Made by a program: the position numbers and the translations under genes. 37,920 nucleotides of DNA, taken from positions 1 to 37,920 of the forward strand of contig NZ_JACYHE010000061.1 of the NCBI RefSeq assembly GCF_021696945.1. Reading direction: 5' to 3'. The stretch comes from Streptomyces sp. JJ36 (GTDB lineage Bacteria; Actinomycetota; Actinomycetes; Streptomycetales; Streptomycetaceae). A model generated the notes under the pieces. That model ran no database searches, was not told the DNA's origin, and saw nothing but the letters and a program-made list of their open reading frames with translations. This document shows, piece after piece, positions 17,103-24,720 of this stretch; the stretch's first letter is position 1; each line of letters begins with the position of its first letter.

Positions 17103-18911
17103 ATGGCCACCTCCGCCGACCTGCTGCTCTCCCGCCGCGACCTGGAGTTCCTGCTCTACGAGTGGCTGGACGCCGAGGGCCTCGCCCGCCGCCCCCGGTA
17201 CGCCGAGCACTCCCGCGAGACCTTCGACGCGGTGCTCGACCTGGCCCAGCAGCTCGCCGCCCGGCACTTCGCCCCGCACAACCGCGCCGGCGACCTGCAC
17301 GAGCCGCACTTCGACGGGGAGCGGGTGCACACCGAGCCGCAGGTGCGGGAGGCGCTGGAGGCGTTCGCCGAGTCCGGGCTGCTGGCCGCCGCGCTGGACC
17401 GGGAGGCCGGCGGCGGCCAGCTCCCGCGCCTGGTCTCCACGGCCTGCTTCGGCTGGTTCCAGGCGGCCAACGTGGCCACCTCCGCCTACCCCTTCCTCAC
17501 CCTCGGCAACGCGCGGCTGCTGTGCGCACACGGCTCCCCCGAGCAGATCGCCACCTATGTGCGCCCGATGCTCGACGGCCGCTTCCTCGGCACCATGTGC
17601 CTCTCCGAGCCGCAGGCCGGCTCCTCGCTGGCGGACGTGGCGACCCGGGCGGAGCCGAGGCCGGACGGCACCTACCGGCTGTTCGGCAACAAGATGTGGA
17701 TCTCCGGCGGCGACCACGAGCTCTCCGAGAACATCGTGCACCTGGTGCTGGCCCGCATCCCCGGCGGCCCGCCCGGGGTCAAGGGCCTCTCGCTCTTCGT
17801 GGTCCCCAAGCACCTGGTGCGGGCCGACGGGACGCCCGGCGAGCGCAACGACGTGGTGACCGCCGGGCTCAACCACAAGATGGGCTACCGCGGCACCACC
17901 AACACGCTGCTCAACTTCGGTGAGGGCGCCCACCGACCGGGCGGCGAGCCGGGCGCCGTCGGAGAGCTGGTCGGCGCCGAACACCAGGGGCTGGCCTCCA
18001 TGTTCCACATGATGAACGAGGCGCGGATCGGCGTCGGCGCGGGTGCCGCGGCCCTCGGGTACACCGGCTACCTGAAGTCCCTGGAATACGCCCGCACCCG
18101 CCCGCAGGGGCGCCCCTCGGCCTCCCGGGACGCCACCGCCCCGCCGGTGCCGATCGTCGAGCACGCCGACGTCCGGCGCATGCTGCTGGCTCAGAAGTCC
18201 TACGCCGAGGGGGCGCTGGCGCTGATCCTGTACTGCGCCCGCCTCGTCGACGAGGAGCACTCGGCCGGCTCGGAGGCCGAGCGGGAGCGGGCCCGGCTGC
18301 TGCTGGACCTGCTGACGCCGGTGGCCAAGAGCTGGCCCTCCCAGTGGTGCCTGGAGGCGAACAGCCTCGCCATCCAGGTGCACGGCGGCTACGGCTACAC
18401 CCGGGAGTACGACGTCGAGCAGCACTACCGGGACAACCGGCTCAACCCCATCCACGAGGGCACGCACGGCATCCAGGCCCTCGACCTGCTGGGCCGGAAG
18501 GCCGTACGGGACGGCGGCGCCGGGCTGCGGGCGCTCGGCGAGGAGATCGCCGCCACCGCGGAGCGGGCCGCGGCGGCGGGCGGGGAGGCCGCCGCGTGCG
18601 CCGGCGCGCTCCGGGCCGTCTGGGAGCGGATCACCGCGGTCACCGCCCGGCTGTGGAGCACCGGCGACCCGGAGAAGGCGCTGGCCAATGCTTCCGTCTA
18701 TCTGGAGGCGTTCGGGCACGTGGTGCTGGCCTGGATCTGGCTGGAGCAGCTCCTCGCCGCCGGGACCGGGCCCGCCGACGCCTTCCGGCAGGGCAAGCGG
18801 CAGGCCGCCCGCTACTTCTTCCGGCACGAACTTCCCCGCACCGGGCCGCAGCTCGGGCTCCTGGAGGAGCTGGACACCACGGTGCTGGAGACCGAGCCCG
18901 GCTGGCTCTGA
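17103..18911 (+). CDS. Acyl-CoA dehydrogenase, large type with C-terminal extension
   Basis: 602-aa flavoenzyme of the long acyl-CoA dehydrogenase class (DmdC/FadE5-like). It has an extra N-terminal segment and a roughly 130-residue C-terminal helical domain beyond the usual 380-aa core. TMCLSEPQAGSSLADV (164-179) and LFGNKMWISGGDHEL (193-207) are the flavin/substrate signatures. VHGGYGYTREYDVEQHYRDNRLNPIHEGTHGIQ (426 on) puts the catalytic Glu at 452. It oxidises an acyl-CoA to the enoyl-CoA; chain specificity is not readable. The ATG is preceded by GGAACCTCACC, a weak ribosome site, and by an operator-like dyad. No beta-oxidation partners are adjacent, so the enzyme must work with genes elsewhere. 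Confidence 0.93.
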   Translation: MATSADLLLSRRDLEFLLYEWLDAEGLARRPRYAEHSRETFDAVLDLAQQLAARHFAPHNRAGDLHEPHFDGERVHTEPQVREALEAFAESGLLAAALDREAGGGQLPRLVSTACFGWFQAANVATSAYPFLTLGNARLLCAHGSPEQIATYVRPMLDGRFLGTMCLSEPQAGSSLADVATRAEPRPDGTYRLFGNKMWISGGDHELSENIVHLVLARIPGGPPGVKGLSLFVVPKHLVRADGTPGERNDVVTAGLNHKMGYRGTTNTLLNFGEGAHRPGGEPGAVGELVGAEHQGLASMFHMMNEARIGVGAGAAALGYTGYLKSLEYARTRPQGRPSASRDATAPPVPIVEHADVRRMLLAQKSYAEGALALILYCARLVDEEHSAGSEAERERARLLLDLLTPVAKSWPSQWCLEANSLAIQVHGGYGYTREYDVEQHYRDNRLNPIHEGTHGIQALDLLGRKAVRDGGAGLRALGEEIAATAERAAAAGGEAAACAGALRAVWERITAVTARLWSTGDPEKALANASVYLEAFGHVVLAWIWLEQLLAAGTGPADAFRQGKRQAARYFFRHELPRTGPQLGLLEELDTTVLETEPGWL

Positions 18912-18961
18912 GCGGAACCGCCCCGCGGCCCCTGCCCGGCGTCGCCGCGCGGCGGGGGCGG

Positions 18962-20395
18962 TCACTCCGCGGGCCGGTCGCAGTCCAGGGTGTCCCCGGT
19001 GACCGGCCTACCCTGCACGCTGCTGCGGTCGTGGACCACCCGCGCCACCCGGACGCCGTCCCGGCCGGGCCGCACCTCCAGGACGCGCGGATGGCCCCGC
19101 ACCGGGTGCAGCTCCGCGCCGGGCAGCGCGGCGGCCAGCGCCCGGGCCCGCCGCTCCTCACGCGGCGGGTAGGTGATCCGCGTGGTCTCCGGCGGCGTCT
19201 CGCGGGGCCCGGCCGGCCGGCGTTCCCGCACCCGGAAGCCGGTGTCCCGCAACCCGCGCTCCAGACGCCCCGCCGTCGCCGCACCCTCCGGGCCGGTGCG
19301 CAGCCGCACCCGGACGTCCCCCGGCGCCCAGGCCACCGGCACCCCGGGGCCCGGCAGCCGGTAGGCCTCCTGGCCGGTCAGCGGCCGGTCCTCGCGCAGC
19401 GCGGCGAACAGCCGCTCGGCCCGCGGCCGGTCCCAGACGAGGGTGGAGCCCCAGCCGGGTACCCGATGGTCGAACTCGGCGAGCGGCACGGTGGCGAACT
19501 CGGCCCGGCGGCTGTCCAGTCCGCGCAGCGCCCGGCCCAGGGTCACCAGCCGCTCGGTGGTGAGCCCGGAGTCCGCCCGCAGGGTCGTCAGCAGGGCACG
19601 GGCGGTCCGGGCGAGCGCGGCGGGATCCCGCAGCAGCCCCTCGTCGGCGATCCGGTCCACCGCCTCGGCGAGGAACGCCTGCTGACGCCGCATCCGGCCG
19701 AGGTCGCCGGAGGGCGGCAGGTGGCGCGCCCGGACGTAGCGCAGTGCGCCGCGGCCGTCCACCCGGTGGGTGCCCGCCGGCAGATCCAGCCCGGACCACC
19801 GGTCCCGCAGCGGCTTCCCGGTGCACACGGTCGCCCCGCCGAGGGCGTCGACGGCCCGCACGAAGCGCCGGAAGTCGGCCTCCAGATAGTGGTCGACGCG
19901 TACCCCGGTGACCTGCTCCACCGTGCGTACGGTGAGCGCCGGGCCGCCGGCCGCGTAGGCGCCGTTGATCTTGCCCGCGCGGGGCACCGGGCGGAGCGGG
20001 GTGGCGCCCGCGGCCGGGCGGGCGAAGGGCACGTACGAGTCGCGCGGGATGCTCAGCACGCTGACCCGCCGCCGGTCCTCGGAGACGTGCAGCAGCATCA
20101 TCGTGTCGGTGCAGTCGCAGCCCCGGCCGCCCACGTGCAGCCGCTTCCGTTCCCGGGCCGGGATCCCCTTCCGGGTGTCGAGCCCCACCAGCAGGAAGGT
20201 GAGTCCCGGCCCGTCGGCGGGCCGCCCCCGCTCCCCGGTGAAGACGTCGGTGCGAGGCAGGGCGAGCGCCACCGGGAGGCGGTTGCCGCCCTCGGTGACG
20301 GCCACGGCCGCCCCGCCGAGCAGTGCGGCGCTCAGGGCGCCGGCCAGGGCGGTCCGGCGGAGCCGGCGACCGGCCGGGCGCGGGCGACGGAACAC
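18962..20395 (-). CDS. LytR-CpsA-Psr (LCP) family protein
   Basis: 477-aa membrane-anchored enzyme. One N-terminal signal-anchor helix follows basic residues (about 18-35). The LCP catalytic domain comes next: LTFLLVGLDTR, DTMMLLHVSEDRRRVSVLSIPRDSYV, KINGAYAAGG and RYVRARHLPPSGDLGRMRRQQAFL. The conserved Arg/Asp residues that bind the polyprenyl pyrophosphate are present. A LytR_C domain appears to fill the last 130 residues (GVPVAWAPGDVRVRL onward). LCP proteins transfer glycopolymers such as teichoic acid or other anionic polymers from lipid carrier to peptidoglycan. A GTG four codons upstream (20407) is open, but the GTG at 20395 is preferred because GGAGG lies 5 nt before it. Confidence 0.92.
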   Translation of the reverse strand: MFRRPRPAGRRLRRTALAGALSAALLGGAAVAVTEGGNRLPVALALPRTDVFTGERGRPADGPGLTFLLVGLDTRKGIPARERKRLHVGGRGCDCTDTMMLLHVSEDRRRVSVLSIPRDSYVPFARPAAGATPLRPVPRAGKINGAYAAGGPALTVRTVEQVTGVRVDHYLEADFRRFVRAVDALGGATVCTGKPLRDRWSGLDLPAGTHRVDGRGALRYVRARHLPPSGDLGRMRRQQAFLAEAVDRIADEGLLRDPAALARTARALLTTLRADSGLTTERLVTLGRALRGLDSRRAEFATVPLAEFDHRVPGWGSTLVWDRPRAERLFAALREDRPLTGQEAYRLPGPGVPVAWAPGDVRVRLRTGPEGAATAGRLERGLRDTGFRVRERRPAGPRETPPETTRITYPPREERRARALAAALPGAELHPVRGHPRVLEVRPGRDGVRVARVVHDRSSVQGRPVTGDTLDCDRPAE

Positions 20396-20413
20396 GGCGA
20401 CCTCCACAGCGAG

Positions 20414-20440
20414 AAGATCACAAGTAGATCGTCATATCTT
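20414..20440 (-). promoter_or_regulatory. AT-rich promoter-like segment upstream of the LCP gene
   Basis: A locally AT-rich stretch in an otherwise about 75% GC gap, with AAGAT (20414-20418) mirrored by ATCTT (20436-20440) and an inner AGAT/ATCT. It is placed as a promoter or operator for the LCP gene; no clean -35/-10 pair can be assigned. Confidence 0.3.
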
Positions 20441-20491
20441 CCGCTTGGTGACCGCCGGTCCCCGGCGGACGCGCCGCCGTGCGCCCGGCGC

Positions 20492-22042
20492 TCACCCGGA
20501 CAGGTCATCCCGGGGTTCCAGGGGCCGGGTGGCCGGCCCCTGGATCACCGAGCCGTCGGTGTCGAAGCGCGACCCGTGGCACGGGCACTCCCAGGCGCGC
20601 TCCGCGTCGTTGAACCGCACCAGGCAGCCCAGATGGGTGCACCGGGCAGAGACCGCCCGCAGCTCGCCCTCCGGGGTGCGGTAGGCCGCGCAGCGCCTGC
20701 CGCGCACCCTGACGATCGCGCCCTGCCCCGGCCCGATCTCCTCCGGCGAGTCGACATAGGACGGCCGCAGCCGGTCCGCCACGTAGTGCCGGGCGACGAG
20801 CGAGCGCCGGCGCAGCAGCGCGGGGGTCTCCCGGGGGCGCAGCCGCACCGGGTCGTACAGCCCGGCCCAGGCGGGCAGGGTGCCGCCGGTGAGCTGGGCG
20901 GCCAGCAGCCGCCCGGCGAGGATGCCGCCGCTCATGCCCCACCCGCCGAAGCCGGTCGCGACGTACGCGTGGCGTGCGGCGGCGTGGTAGCGGCCGATGC
21001 AGGGCAGCAGGTCGGTGGTGTGGTTGTCCTGGGTGGCCCAGCGGTGCACCGGGCGGGCCCCGGGGAAGCGCTCGTACGCCCAGGCGGCCAGCCGCTCGTA
21101 GCGGGCGTTCACCGAGCCGATCCCCGCGGTGCCCGGGTCGAACCGCTCCCCGGAGACGACCAGCAGCCGGTGGCCCCGGCGGAACGGGTAGGGCGCGGTG
21201 TGCACCGAACGGACGGACCTCTCGGGCATCAGGAACATGCCGCCCGGGTCGTCGTCCTCGGGCACCGTGGCGGCGAGGACCACCTCCCGGCGCGGCCGCA
21301 GCCGGGTGAAGAGCATCGCGTGGTCGAAGACGGGGTAGTGCGTGGCCACCACCACGTCCCGGGCCCGCACCGTGGCGCCGTGCTCGGTACGGACCCGGCA
21401 GGGCGCCCCCTCCTCCAGGGCGACCACCCGGGTCCGCTCGTGGATGCGGCCGCCCCGCCGCCGCAGGTCGGCGGCGAGCGCCAGCAGGTACTTCCGCGGA
21501 TGGAACTGGAGCTGGTCCTCCACCCGTACGGCCGCCTGCGCCCGGAACGGCGGCCCGGTGAGGGCGACACAGGAGGCGGGCAGCCCGGCCTCGCGGGCCG
21601 CCTCGGCCTCCACGCGCATCCGCGGCGCGTGCTCGGCCGACTCGACGTAGGTGAAGGCCGGTCGGCGCTCCAGGTCGCAGTCGGCCCCGAGCTCCGCCGC
21701 GACGCGGGCGGCGTGCTCGACCGCGTCGAGTTGCGAACGGGCGTACAGCCGCGCTCCCTCCGCGCCGTGCCGGCGTCGCAGCCGGTGGTAGGAGAAGCCG
21801 TGCAGCGCGGTCAGCTTGGCCGTGGTGTGGCCGGTCACCCCGGCGGCGATCCGGTCGGCCTCCAGCAGCACCACGGAGCGGCCGGCACGGGCCAGCTCCC
21901 AGGCCGTGGAGAGTCCGGCGATACCGCCGCCGACGACCACGGCGTCGGTCTCGGTCTCGGTCTCCGGCTCGAGCGGCGGATGGGTCTCTCCGGCGGCGGA
22001 GAGCATCCAGTAGGACTCGTAGCCGAGGGTGGTCGTGGTCAC
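20492..22042 (-). CDS. FAD-dependent oxidoreductase with C-terminal Rieske domain
   Basis: 516-aa fusion. Residues about 33-400 form a DAO-type FAD oxidoreductase: DAVVVGGGIAGLSTAWELARAG with the GxGxxG, then a VVLLEADRIAAGVTGHTTAKLT segment. HRWATQDNHTTDLLPCIGRY and YVATGFGGWGMSGGILAG complete the flavin site. The last 80 residues are a [2Fe-2S] Rieske domain with C468-T-H470 and C486-x2-H489. This is the common actinobacterial and Bacillus FAD-Rieske oxidoreductase; substrate and acceptor are unknown. Just before the FAD domain a short acidic repeat, TETETETD, appears. The GTG start follows GAAGGAGCCCGCT. Its leader contains a dense G-run tract on the coding strand. Confidence 0.93.
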   Translation of the reverse strand: MTTTTLGYESYWMLSAAGETHPPLEPETETETDAVVVGGGIAGLSTAWELARAGRSVVLLEADRIAAGVTGHTTAKLTALHGFSYHRLRRRHGAEGARLYARSQLDAVEHAARVAAELGADCDLERRPAFTYVESAEHAPRMRVEAEAAREAGLPASCVALTGPPFRAQAAVRVEDQLQFHPRKYLLALAADLRRRGGRIHERTRVVALEEGAPCRVRTEHGATVRARDVVVATHYPVFDHAMLFTRLRPRREVVLAATVPEDDDPGGMFLMPERSVRSVHTAPYPFRRGHRLLVVSGERFDPGTAGIGSVNARYERLAAWAYERFPGARPVHRWATQDNHTTDLLPCIGRYHAAARHAYVATGFGGWGMSGGILAGRLLAAQLTGGTLPAWAGLYDPVRLRPRETPALLRRRSLVARHYVADRLRPSYVDSPEEIGPGQGAIVRVRGRRCAAYRTPEGELRAVSARCTHLGCLVRFNDAERAWECPCHGSRFDTDGSVIQGPATRPLEPRDDLSG

Positions 22043-22078
22043 AGCGGGCTCCTTCTTCCTCGCACCGCGGGCGGTGGC

Positions 22079-22159
22079 CTCCCTCCCCCCAGGCCCCCCT
22101 GCTCCCCCGCTCCCCCTGTGCTCCCCCGTGCTCCCTCTCTCCCCCTCCGGCTCTCCCCG
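22079..22159 (-). other. Polypurine G-run tract (potential G-quadruplex) in the leader of the Rieske oxidoreductase gene
   Basis: On the - strand this is almost pure purine. G-runs of five or six lie at 22141-22145, 22123-22127, 22112-22116, 22104-22108, 22094-22099 and 22085-22090. The last four spacers are 3 to 6 nt and the first is 13 nt. It ends about 35 nt before the GTG. If transcribed, it would form a strong RNA G-quadruplex candidate next to the ribosome site. Confidence 0.55.
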
Positions 22160-22297
22160 TGTGATGCCCGCCCGAGCGCGCCCGCCACCGCCGCGCGCCG
22201 CGGAATCCCGTGAATCCGCGCGCACGGCGCGCCGGGGACGCTACGGTGAGTGCCCGCGGGGAACGGTCGGTGGCCTTTGTGCCGGGAAGGTTCCGCA

Positions 22298-23161
22298 ATG
22301 GGCGAGACACTGGACGCGACGCCCGCGCGGCATCTGGAGATGCTGCTGGCGCGCGCGCAGAACCCCTTCGATGTCTCGGAGTCCGTCCTCGGGCGGTTGC
22401 GCGACGCCGTGCTGTGCCGGGTCGAGATGCAGGCCCGGCGGCACCTGGGCACGCCGCCGCTCCGCAGCAGCAGCTACCGCCATGCGTTCCTGCTGGCGGA
22501 CGGAAGCTGCCTGACGCTGTGGGAGCTCCGGCACGAGTACGCCGTGGGCGGCCCCGGCGGAGACGCCGGGGCCGCCCACGGCACCCCGGCCGGGGGCACG
22601 GAACCGCGGTCGGAGATATACGAGTGCGAGGAGGCGCTCCGGGTCTCCCAGCGGCGGCTCCGGCCGGAGGACGGCGGCGGGTGTGACACCGGATACGCCG
22701 CGGACGCCGGCCACGGTGCGGACGCCGCGGAGCACGGCCCGCTCCCGTACGGCTGGGGGCCGGCCCTCCCGGACGAGGGCTTCCTCGACCTGCCGCAGGT
22801 GACGGGTCCGGCACCCCGACGGTACGCCCAGGGCGACTCGGCCGACCACGCCCGGCGGCTGCTGCGGCGCGCGGAGAACCCGGACCGCCCCGGCGAGGAG
22901 GTCCTCCGGCTGCTCGCCACCGCCCGCGGGCACGACATCGTCCATGTTCCGGGCCCGCACGCCTGCTCCCCGGCCCATCACGTCTGGTGCTCCGTGTACG
23001 AACACGCGTTCCTGCTCGCGGACGGCAGCGAGTTCAGCCTGTACGAACTGGAGCACAACCTCTCCGGCACCGGGCGGCTGGTCTGCGAGGTCTACCCGGA
23101 GCAGGCCACGGCCGCCCGCACCGCCCTGCTCCGCGCCCGGGAACGGGGGATCGAACTGTGA
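22298..23161 (+). CDS. DUF6227 family protein with an internal duplication
   Basis: 287-aa Streptomyces-type protein of unknown function. Two copies of one module are visible. Copy 1 (about 11-110) has RHLEMLLARAQNPFD and then YRHAFLLADGSCLTLWELRHEY. Copy 2 (about 184-270) has DHARRLLRRAENPD and YEHAFLLADGSEFSLYELEHNL. Both then end in an EIYE or EVYPEQA segment. A Gly/Ala/Asp-rich linker joins them. No signal peptide or membrane segment is seen. The ATG follows GGGAAGG. The sulfatase start overlaps the stop (GTGA), so the two products are made together. Confidence 0.85.
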   Translation: MGETLDATPARHLEMLLARAQNPFDVSESVLGRLRDAVLCRVEMQARRHLGTPPLRSSSYRHAFLLADGSCLTLWELRHEYAVGGPGGDAGAAHGTPAGGTEPRSEIYECEEALRVSQRRLRPEDGGGCDTGYAADAGHGADAAEHGPLPYGWGPALPDEGFLDLPQVTGPAPRRYAQGDSADHARRLLRRAENPDRPGEEVLRLLATARGHDIVHVPGPHACSPAHHVWCSVYEHAFLLADGSEFSLYELEHNLSGTGRLVCEVYPEQATAARTALLRARERGIEL

Positions 23162-24561
23162 GCGAACCGGCCGGCGTCGTGGTCGTCCTGACGGACCAGC
23201 AGCGCTGGGACACCACCGGGGTGCACGGCAACCCCGCCGACGTGACGCCGGTGTTCGACCGGATGGCCCGCACCGGCACCCACGTGGAGCAGGCGATCAC
23301 TCCGCAACCGGTGTGCGCCCCCGCGCGCGCCGCGCTGCAGACCGGCTGCTGGCCCACGACCACCGGCGTCTTCCGCAACGGCCTCGCGCCCCGCCCGGAA
23401 CTGCCCACCCTGGCCGGCTGCTTCGCCGAGGCCGGCTGGGAGACCGGCTACATCGGCAAGTGGCACCTGGCAGCGGAGGCGGCCGGGCACGGGCCGGTGC
23501 CGCCGGAGCGCCGCGGGGGCTACCGGCACTGGCTGGCCAGCGAGGTCCTGGAGTTCACCTCGGACGCCTACCGCACGGTGCTCCACGACGAGCGAGGGGC
23601 ACCCGTGCGGCTGCCGGGCTACCGCTCGGACGCGCTCGTCGACGCGGCCGTCCGCTTTCTCGCCGACCACCACGAACGGCCGTTCCTGCTCTTCCTCTCG
23701 CTCATCGAGCCGCACCACCAGAACGCCACCGACGACTACCCCGCGCCCGAGGGATACGCCGAGCGGTACACCGGCCGCTGGCTGCCTCCGGACCTGGCGG
23801 CGCTGGGCGGCACGGCGCCGTACGGCGGGCCGCACCGCCATCTCGGCGGCTATCTCGGCCAGGTCAGGCGGATCGACGAGGGCCTGGGCAGGCTGCGCGA
23901 CGCGCTGCGCAGCCTCGGCGTGGAGGACCGCACCGTGGTCGCCTTCACCTCGGACCACGGCTCCCACTTCCGCACCCGCAACGCGGAGTACAAGCGCAGC
24001 GCCCACGAGGCCTCGGTCCGGGTGCCACTGGCCCTGACCGGTCCCGGTTTCGACGGGGGCGGGATGATCCGGCACCCGGTCAGCACCGTCGACCTGATGC
24101 CGACGCTGCTCGAGGCGTGCGGACTGCCGGTGCCGGAGACCGTACAGGGGCGCTCCTTCCTGCCACTGGTCGGCGGCGGCACCGACCCGGGCCGGCCGGC
24201 CGAGGTGTTCGTGCAGATCAGCGAGTCGCATGTGGGCCGGGCGGTGCGGACCGCGCGCTGGAAGTACGCGGTCGCCGCGCCCGGCGCACACGGCTGGCGG
24301 GACAGCGGCGCCGGCCGGTACGTGGAGACCGAGTTGTACGACCTCGCGGCGGACCCGTACGAGCTGGACAACCTCGCGGGACTGGACTCGCACCGCGAGG
24401 TGGCCGGCGCGCTCCGCGAGGCTCTGCTGCGCTGGATGGCCCGGGTGGGCGAGGCACAGCCGGTGATCGAGGAGGCGGCTCCGGCCAAGCGCGCCGGGCG
24501 CCGCGCCGACCCGGAGGTCCGCGACCTCCCCTGGGAGGGGGTGCGCTTCGGCCACCAGTGA
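23158..24561 (+). CDS. Sulfatase (formylglycine-type)
   Basis: 467-aa alkaline-phosphatase-superfamily hydrolase cleaving sulfate (or phosphonate) esters. The metal site opens with LTDQQRWDT (Asp13, Gln14). The active-site signature CAPARAALQTG places Cys53, which a formylglycine-generating enzyme would convert to formylglycine. GKWHL and AFTSDHGSHF supply further ligands, and LYDLAADPYELDNLA is the usual C-terminal sulfatase element. No signal peptide is present, so it should be cytosolic, which is unusual for polysaccharide sulfatases and suggests a small intracellular substrate. Translation is coupled to the DUF6227 gene by a 4-nt overlap. No modifying enzyme or sulfate transporter lies in the window. 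Confidence 0.93.
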   Translation: MSEPAGVVVVLTDQQRWDTTGVHGNPADVTPVFDRMARTGTHVEQAITPQPVCAPARAALQTGCWPTTTGVFRNGLAPRPELPTLAGCFAEAGWETGYIGKWHLAAEAAGHGPVPPERRGGYRHWLASEVLEFTSDAYRTVLHDERGAPVRLPGYRSDALVDAAVRFLADHHERPFLLFLSLIEPHHQNATDDYPAPEGYAERYTGRWLPPDLAALGGTAPYGGPHRHLGGYLGQVRRIDEGLGRLRDALRSLGVEDRTVVAFTSDHGSHFRTRNAEYKRSAHEASVRVPLALTGPGFDGGGMIRHPVSTVDLMPTLLEACGLPVPETVQGRSFLPLVGGGTDPGRPAEVFVQISESHVGRAVRTARWKYAVAAPGAHGWRDSGAGRYVETELYDLAADPYELDNLAGLDSHREVAGALREALLRWMARVGEAQPVIEEAAPAKRAGRRADPEVRDLPWEGVRFGHQ

Positions 24562-24720
24562 ACGGCACGGGAACCGCCACGGCCGCACCCGCGGGGGCGC
24601 CGCCGGGCACCCCGCTCCCGGGCACCCGGCCGGCTCGGAAACCGGCACCGCCACCACAGACCCGGTCGGAGACCGGGACCGCAGACCGACGCCGCTCCGG
24701 CGTGAGGGGGAAAGACCCAG

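Noticed and set aside
18912..18961. Terminator between the 602-aa acyl-CoA dehydrogenase and the LCP gene
   Set aside because: Only short CCGCCCC/GGGGCGG arms with a long loop; not better than expected in such GC-rich sequence.
24562..24720. c-di-AMP (ydaO-type) riboswitch before the Rpf-M23 hydrolase, which precedes many such genes in Streptomyces
   Set aside because: I could not find the conserved core segments of that riboswitch. A covariance-model search (RF00379) would decide; a significant hit would overturn this.
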